From the NCBI GenBank assembly GCA_905250115.1, contig CAJNOI010000002.1, forward strand, positions 127,010-191,009: DNA of 64,000 nt, read 5' to 3'. Position numbers and translations under genes: made by a program. The stretch comes from Adineta steineri. Lineage: Eukaryota; Rotifera; Eurotatoria; Adinetida; Adinetidae. Every line of letters starts with the position of its first letter. The first letter of the stretch is position 1. Under the pieces are notes generated by a model. It saw only the letters and a list, made by a program, of their open reading frames with translations. It had not been told where the DNA came from and ran no database searches. Below, in pieces: positions 58,851 through 64,000 of this stretch.

Positions 58851-59149
58851 TTTATGCATATTTTTTTGATTTTTTAATAAAACTTCGGTGCACTTATTCA
58901 TAAATTTCTTTTCTTCTCATGTTTAGCATCTATTACATATGAATAGATGAATTAGCAAAAACTTTGTTATTGAAATTGAATTGTCGATGTACTTTCAGGA
59001 AAATTTTTCTTTAATCTTGAAAAATTTTACATAAGTGATTTTTGACGATTGCAAAGTAGATGAATTAAACACATCTTGCATTCTTTACATCTTTTTTAAT
59101 ATTGATTTGATGATTAATTTTTAGTATGTGTTTCATTTGTAAGTATTTT

Positions 59150-59159
59150 NNNNNNNNNN
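59150..59159. other. Assembly gap (10 N) truncating the next gene
   Basis: Ten N directly before an open frame that starts mid-domain. The missing piece must include the N-terminal half of the metallo-beta-lactamase fold. Adjacency of the two flanks is not proven. Confidence 0.95.
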
Positions 59160-60320
59160 TTAGCTATTATACCAATACCTGGTCATGAAAATTCTGCTAT
59201 TGCTTTTTATGATTGTGCTACAGGTTTATTAATCACAGGCGATTCGTTATTACCTGGACGTTTATATATAGCGAATTTTTCTGCTAATGTTGAATCTATA
59301 TCACGTCTAGTAAATTTTATTGAATCAAATCGTCTTAATGTAACATCAATACTTGGTGCACACATTGAAATGACACAAGAAAATACAATTGATTATCCAA
59401 TTGGTGCAACATATCAACCAAAAGAACGTCTATTAAATATGTCATTAGATCAATTACATCAACTTAATAATGAATTACAACAACAATGGAAAGATGGTTT
59501 TAGTCATCGACATAAAACTTATTATGATACATTTATTTTTGATCCAAAACCATCAGAATTACCACCACTACCACCTAATGAACGCATGTCAGTTCATGGT
59601 TTTATATTATTACCATTAGATAAATTAGGTTATGTATGGATATCACATAAACCAATGTTTCGTGCACCTCATGATTTTCAACTTACTTTTCTTGCATTAA
59701 TTACAAATTCAACAGTTAATCCATTACCATTGCCAACCAATATAACTCAAATAAATAGTCAATGGACAATTCAACCTGAACAATGGTCATTAAATAATTT
59801 AATCAATGGTAATATAACTGAATTTCGTACAAAATTATATACAGGAAATTTCGAACAAAGTGGAAGATATTTATGTGATGTAACAGTAAATATAATTCGA
59901 CCATTGTTAACTGTTATTCAATTAAATGAATCAGAAGTTGAACCTTATCAACCACTACGTTATTCAAGTTATCTATTATCAAATTCTACAGCAACAACTG
60001 ATAAACAAATTCATTTTTATCTTCTTCATCAAATACGTGTACAACCTGATTTCGATTCTATTGTTCATGTTGTTATTAATCCAACAAATTGTACAAGTGA
60101 TATAGATCGAAGTGAATTAAATAATTTATTACAACAAAATGGAAATGAATGGGCTTTTCATGGAATCGATAATGAAATTGGTACTCGTCTTACACGAGCA
60201 TCTGGATTAGTGCGCGCCCAATTACTTGGTGATATTTATTCAACAGTATGTACGATGTATGTCATTGCAGAAATTCAATGTACGATGGGACCTGATTTCT
60301 ATGACACTTGTGATGTTTAA
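59160..60320 (+). CDS. Metallo-beta-lactamase-fold protein, 5' truncated by gap
   Basis: The open frame runs in from the gap (LAIIPIPGHENSAIAFYD) to a stop at 60318-60320, 386 residues. The first 75 carry the second half of an MBL fold: PGH (metal-binding His), TGDSLLPGRLY (bridging Asp) and ILGAHIE (last His). The HxHxDH part would lie in the gap. The remaining roughly 300 residues form a separate region with many N-glycosylation sites (NST, NIT) and a Cys-containing end (CTSDI, CTMYVIAEIQCTMGP, TCDV), without a domain I recognise. The ATG at 59370 lies inside the fold and is not the likely start. Probably secreted or luminal hydrolase; substrate unknown. Confidence 0.72.
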   Translation, partial: LAIIPIPGHENSAIAFYDCATGLLITGDSLLPGRLYIANFSANVESISRLVNFIESNRLNVTSILGAHIEMTQENTIDYPIGATYQPKERLLNMSLDQLHQLNNELQQQWKDGFSHRHKTYYDTFIFDPKPSELPPLPPNERMSVHGFILLPLDKLGYVWISHKPMFRAPHDFQLTFLALITNSTVNPLPLPTNITQINSQWTIQPEQWSLNNLINGNITEFRTKLYTGNFEQSGRYLCDVTVNIIRPLLTVIQLNESEVEPYQPLRYSSYLLSNSTATTDKQIHFYLLHQIRVQPDFDSIVHVVINPTNCTSDIDRSELNNLLQQNGNEWAFHGIDNEIGTRLTRASGLVRAQLLGDIYSTVCTMYVIAEIQCTMGPDFYDTCDV

Positions 60321-61165
60321 TAAATAATTATAGTTCGTTATCTATAAACAAATAGCCTAGTTTTCTTTATTGATAAAATAATATTTGACTTTTAATTGGA
60401 TTTCTACGCAATGGAAGAATTTAATTACCTAGTACTCTTTCATTGAAAAATGTATCATGTAGGAAATAATTACGTATTGATTCAATTGTTATTACAGAAT
60501 AGCAACTTACTAATCATTTAGAATAATCATGAATATATTCAATTATATATGAAACTATTACTTACATATTGCTATTTCGTTGGTGTTAGAATGTGGCTTA
60601 TAATAATAAAACTTAATTGAAGTGAATAAACTTTTTGAATATGAAGCTTGGCTATTTTTGTTGACAATATTCTACTAGTCGAAATGATCAAATAGAATCA
60701 TGAATATGTATAGTCAAATTATTATAGCTCGAACAGATCAAAGGCAATATTGTTGACATTCATTTTATACGAAGCCAAGTAAACTAAATATTTCTGTACG
60801 TTTTAAAAGAGAACAGGACTTGCAGAGTGTCATATAATATGCTAAAAAAGACCATTTACAGGTATAGATATTGTTACAACCTTACAAAAAACTAATATTA
60901 ATACTCAATATATTTTCTTTATCAGCAGGCTTCCCGTGTATACTTTCATTTCTTTCAATATGAAACCATATTCTATTACATATTTTTATTAATCAAAAAT
61001 ATATTTGTATCTGACGAAAATATTATAAAAATTTTACATTTAAGAGAAATAATATGTCGTTAAAAGTTATCTTTTCATCTTGACTAGATAAATACAGAGT
61101 TCAAAACAGTTATTTGATATAAATACTGTACATTGTATAATTACAAGAGAAAAAAAAAGAAAGAT
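60321..61165. other. Convergent spacer
   Basis: About 845 bp, AT-rich, holding both 3' UTRs. Nothing recognisable. Confidence 0.5.
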
Positions 61166-62494
61166 CTATTTTTTAAATCGTTTTCCAGCTGATTTTGTAT
61201 CCTTAAACATATAATCTTCGATTGAACTTTGACCACGTTTTGTAGGTGTCTTTTTGGTTTTTTTAATATTATCATTTTTCGATGTAGGTTCTTCAAAAGA
61301 TTTTCCTTTGATAATAAATGAATCGAGTGTATTTCGATTTGGTGAAATTGTTTTACTAAGAGATTAACAAAAAATAAATATAAGAATTAATAGTAAATAT
61401 TTATTTATACTTGTTTTGATCGGCAATAAATGGACGAATATTATTCATATCATTTGTTTTTGTTGAACCTACACTTGGTGTGACTCGATACATTTGAATA
61501 TCATTATGTGATACAAGTAATGGAAGAACCTAATACAGAAAACAATTATTTCACATAGAAAAATTTGAATTCTTACTTTTTCAGTATCATATCGGCCAAA
61601 ATCAAGCCATTGATCAATTTCTTGTTGTGTCGTTAAAATAGCCTATAAATCAAATAATTAAGTAATAGTCACAAATATGATATCTCATACCGGCATTCGT
61701 ACATGTACATTTAACATTGTTTCACTAGCATCTACTGTACAAACTGTACATGAATATAATGGATCAGTCTAGTTAAAAAACTATAGTATGAAAATAGATC
61801 AATATTTAAATCATACTTCGCAATTTCGATTAATATCAAAAATACCAGCCATTGCTAATAATGGTAATTTTCCTTGATTATCTTTATCGATTTTTTCAAG
61901 AATTTTATCAGTATCTATATTAGGATAATGTTTTTCATTAATCAATGGTTCAGTTTCATATATAAAATAAGGTGTTTTCGGTACATTCTGCTTCCATTCA
62001 TAGAAACTAAAAATCAATAATAGAAATCAATGAATAGAAGATAGTTTTAAATATACCCTTCGGCAAGAATAACACATCGTCTACCATTCTTTAATGGTAC
62101 GTTAAATGTTGGTTTTTCTTCAATTGTTTCTACTCGACAATTGTTTAGAATAGGTTTATATTCATTTAAACTGCCTTTATGATAATGTGGAACAAGTGAC
62201 CAACGCATTGAACAAAGAACTCGTGTTGCTGAATCTTCTGTTTCATCGAGATGTTTAGCCGAAATTAAACAAAGACTATGATAATAAAAATAGCTCAATT
62301 TGTTATATATTTTTTTATGCTTCACTATACCAAGTAGAAGTTGGAGGTAAATTCCAACTTGTTCGAAAAGGTTGTATTGATGACATTAAATCAATATATG
62401 GTGGTAAAATTGTTTCTTGTGTTTGAGAATTCATATAGGTCGATAAACGACGTACAACATCAGGTGCTAAACCACAAGCAAAACGTCCACACAT
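61166..62494 (-). CDS. HMCES: HMCES, SRAP-domain abasic-site DNA-protein crosslinker
   Basis: Seven exons. The start is MCGRFACGLAPDVVRRL, with the catalytic Cys2 exposed after Met removal. Next come MRWSLVPHYHKG, ILNNCRVETI, KNGRRCVILAEGFYEWKQ (conserved Glu) and LLAMAGIFD, then VHVRMPAIL (conserved His of HxRMP) and QWLDFG: the SRAP signature in order. HMCES shields abasic sites in single-stranded DNA at replication forks by forming a thiazolidine crosslink. The C-terminus is basic, with KRGQSSIEDYMFK, close to a PCNA-binding box. About 330 residues; human HMCES is 354. Exon joins at 62329 (ACT-TG | T) and 62056 (GG | T) restore the motifs. This repair gene may matter in an animal that survives drying, but that is inference. 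Confidence 0.93.
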
Positions 62495-62785
62495 ATTTTT
62501 TTTATAACTTTCTAAAAGAAATATTTTTGTTTTGTAGAATCAAAATCGCATCTTTATATTTATTTCAACGAAAAAAACAGAATAAAAGCAAAAAAACACA
62601 GACGAAATTAATATATATTCTCATTAATCGAGAAATTAGCGCGTATATTGCTATTTATTTAATTTGTTTTTTTATTGCAAGAAAAAAAAAGACAGAGAGC
62701 GTAGTAATATATCTTCTAAATACATTGAATAGTAGTAAACGGACATAACGAATAAATGGATAAATAAAAAGTTTCACAAATATTA

Positions 62786-63234
62786 TTAAATAGATAAACC
62801 AAAGACAGAAACAATTGCGTACAGATGTTTGTTTTCCCAACTAGATAAAAAAAACAATGTTTGTTAGTTTTATATCAAATTAATTACTTACCGAACAGTG
62901 CAACTACCATCAGTTGTATTATCCCAATAACATGAACTAGCTGTATGTAAACCAGCTCCATTCTTTTGCATGATCACCTATTAGATATAGATAAATTTAG
63001 AGGGTATTAAAAAATAAAGAAAAAAAGATTACATACCGCTTGTACAATATATTTGAATGGTTTACCCAATTTTGTAAGTTCAGTTAATACATGATCAACA
63101 ATATCAGCTGTCCATCGATTAACTTTATTATGTTGATATGAATTTCCTCCAATAATACGTTCTATTGTATCTTTAATTATATTTGATACTTCGTCAATAA
63201 CAAATGATGTATCTTCTCCACTTATCACTTCCAT
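62786..63234 (-). CDS. DYNLT1: Dynein light chain Tctex-type 1
   Basis: Three exons: 63037-63234, 62892-62977, 62786-62840. [69 protein letters not shown], then [20 protein letters not shown] ending GLSI. This matches human DYNLT1 over its whole 113-residue length. It is a light chain of cytoplasmic dynein that binds intermediate chains and cargo. I start at 63234 because a TTTCAG acceptor lies four bases upstream; the longer open frame into hydrophobic sequence is then a 5' UTR intron. Confidence 0.96.
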
Positions 63235-64000
63235 TAATCTGAAACTAAAATGATAATAGTAAAAAAAGAAGACGACAAATAAAATAGAAACCACAAATGT
63301 TCTTTATCTTTTTTTTTGAAGGAATTTTCAGAAACAAAAAGAAGAAAGAAAAAAGAATTGAATAACAAGGACATTCTTATTCTTCTACATAGGCTTTCTT
63401 TCTCTTCACTCCGTCTCTCGTATTGATATAACAAAATAAAAAAGACAGTGTAACTATAAAGAAAATAATGCCCTACGATAATTTGCCTTGAGAAACAATA
63501 AATGAGTAAGAAGAAATGAATAGATACATATTTTGTAATTTAATATATATCACGATAGAGTATGACAAAAAGAAGAAGAAATAGATATTTATTTTTGTCG
63601 AAAATATACGTTTTTTGTATTTGATACAAATTCGATACTACTCATATATATAGATTTCATAACATAACTGAGACGTATCAATACAACTTCTTCTATTCCT
63701 TGTCGTAACTATTCTAATCCTTTTGCCCTTTTTGCGATATAAAAATTCCAACAACGAACTTTAGTGATTAACCAACAACAACAACAAAATGTTGAAATCG
63801 ATATGTGACCGCTCGTCGTCACTTCATTCATTGTCCCACTCCTTACTCTCTATTCTATGTGTATACTCCCTTTATTTGACCTCTTTTTTACCTCGTCGGT
63901 AACATCACATCACGAGGTAATAAGGCACGATCGTCTGTTGTTATTCTCCTCATTGTTGAATAGATTCTTTTTCTTTCTTTTTTTTTTATTCGACTTTCAC
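63235..64000. other. DYNLT1 upstream region
   Basis: The right window edge. It contains the likely 5' UTR intron and promoter of DYNLT1; AT-rich, with A/G-rich and T/C-rich runs. The minus open frame at 63234-63434 is low-complexity. No further gene. Confidence 0.45.

Overview
The window looks like nuclear DNA of a small invertebrate, most likely a bdelloid rotifer. The sequence is very AT-rich. Genes are packed tightly and cut by many 45-60 nt introns with GT..TTTAG borders, and codons mostly end in A or T. Conserved animal genes (CASK, PTBP, CLUH, UBE2H, DYNLT, HMCES) sit beside a lineage-specific tandem gene pair and a potato-inhibitor-I-type protease inhibitor, which is rare in animals. 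The species call is an inference from gene content and style. Two runs of ten N (17517-17526 and 59150-59159) are assembly joins.

Layout, left to right. Positions 1-13228 are all minus strand: the first exon of a GPCR running off the left edge, ZNHIT3, an intronless GFOD-like oxidoreductase, and a complete 19-exon CASK/LIN-2. UBE2H follows on plus (16.2-17.4 kb), then about 3.9 kb with no gene I can support. From 21.3 to 30.1 kb are three minus genes: an RRM protein, a single-pass LRR receptor and a PTBP1-type splicing factor. A gene-poor stretch at 24.4-26.8 kb holds a 324-bp terminal-inverted-repeat element. From 30.8 to 48.0 kb everything is plus: p47/NSFL1C, RTCA, a thioredoxin-UBX fusion, CLUH, two tandem paralogues of an unknown family with a 419-bp hAT-like MITE in the upstream region of the second, and a disordered protein with an N-myristoylation-type start. 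The right third holds an unknown minus gene whose start codon lies 28 nt from that of a divergent DENND3-like gene. A large unknown minus gene overlaps DENND3 tail to tail. A potato-type inhibitor, a 5'-truncated metallo-beta-lactamase-fold gene, HMCES and DYNLT1 follow.

The points I consider most worth attention are these. (1) A thioredoxin with an intact WCGPC site is fused to a UBX domain whose closest visible relative is the UBX of the p47 gene 2.2 kb upstream. (2) The PTBP gene has the 34-nt exon whose skipping autoregulates mammalian PTBP1; here the premature stop produced by skipping can be read directly, and the exon is flanked by pyrimidine tracts. (3) An unannotated phase-0 exon inside a long CASK intron resembles the exon it would replace and could give a short PDZ-SH3-GK isoform. 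(4) A hAT-like MITE has a perfect 8-bp target duplication and its empty site is preserved in the neighbouring paralogous copy. (5) ZNHIT3 appears to need a 26-nt intron.

Coordinates of multi-exon genes run from start codon to stop codon; exon boundaries were read by eye and may be off by one or two bases.
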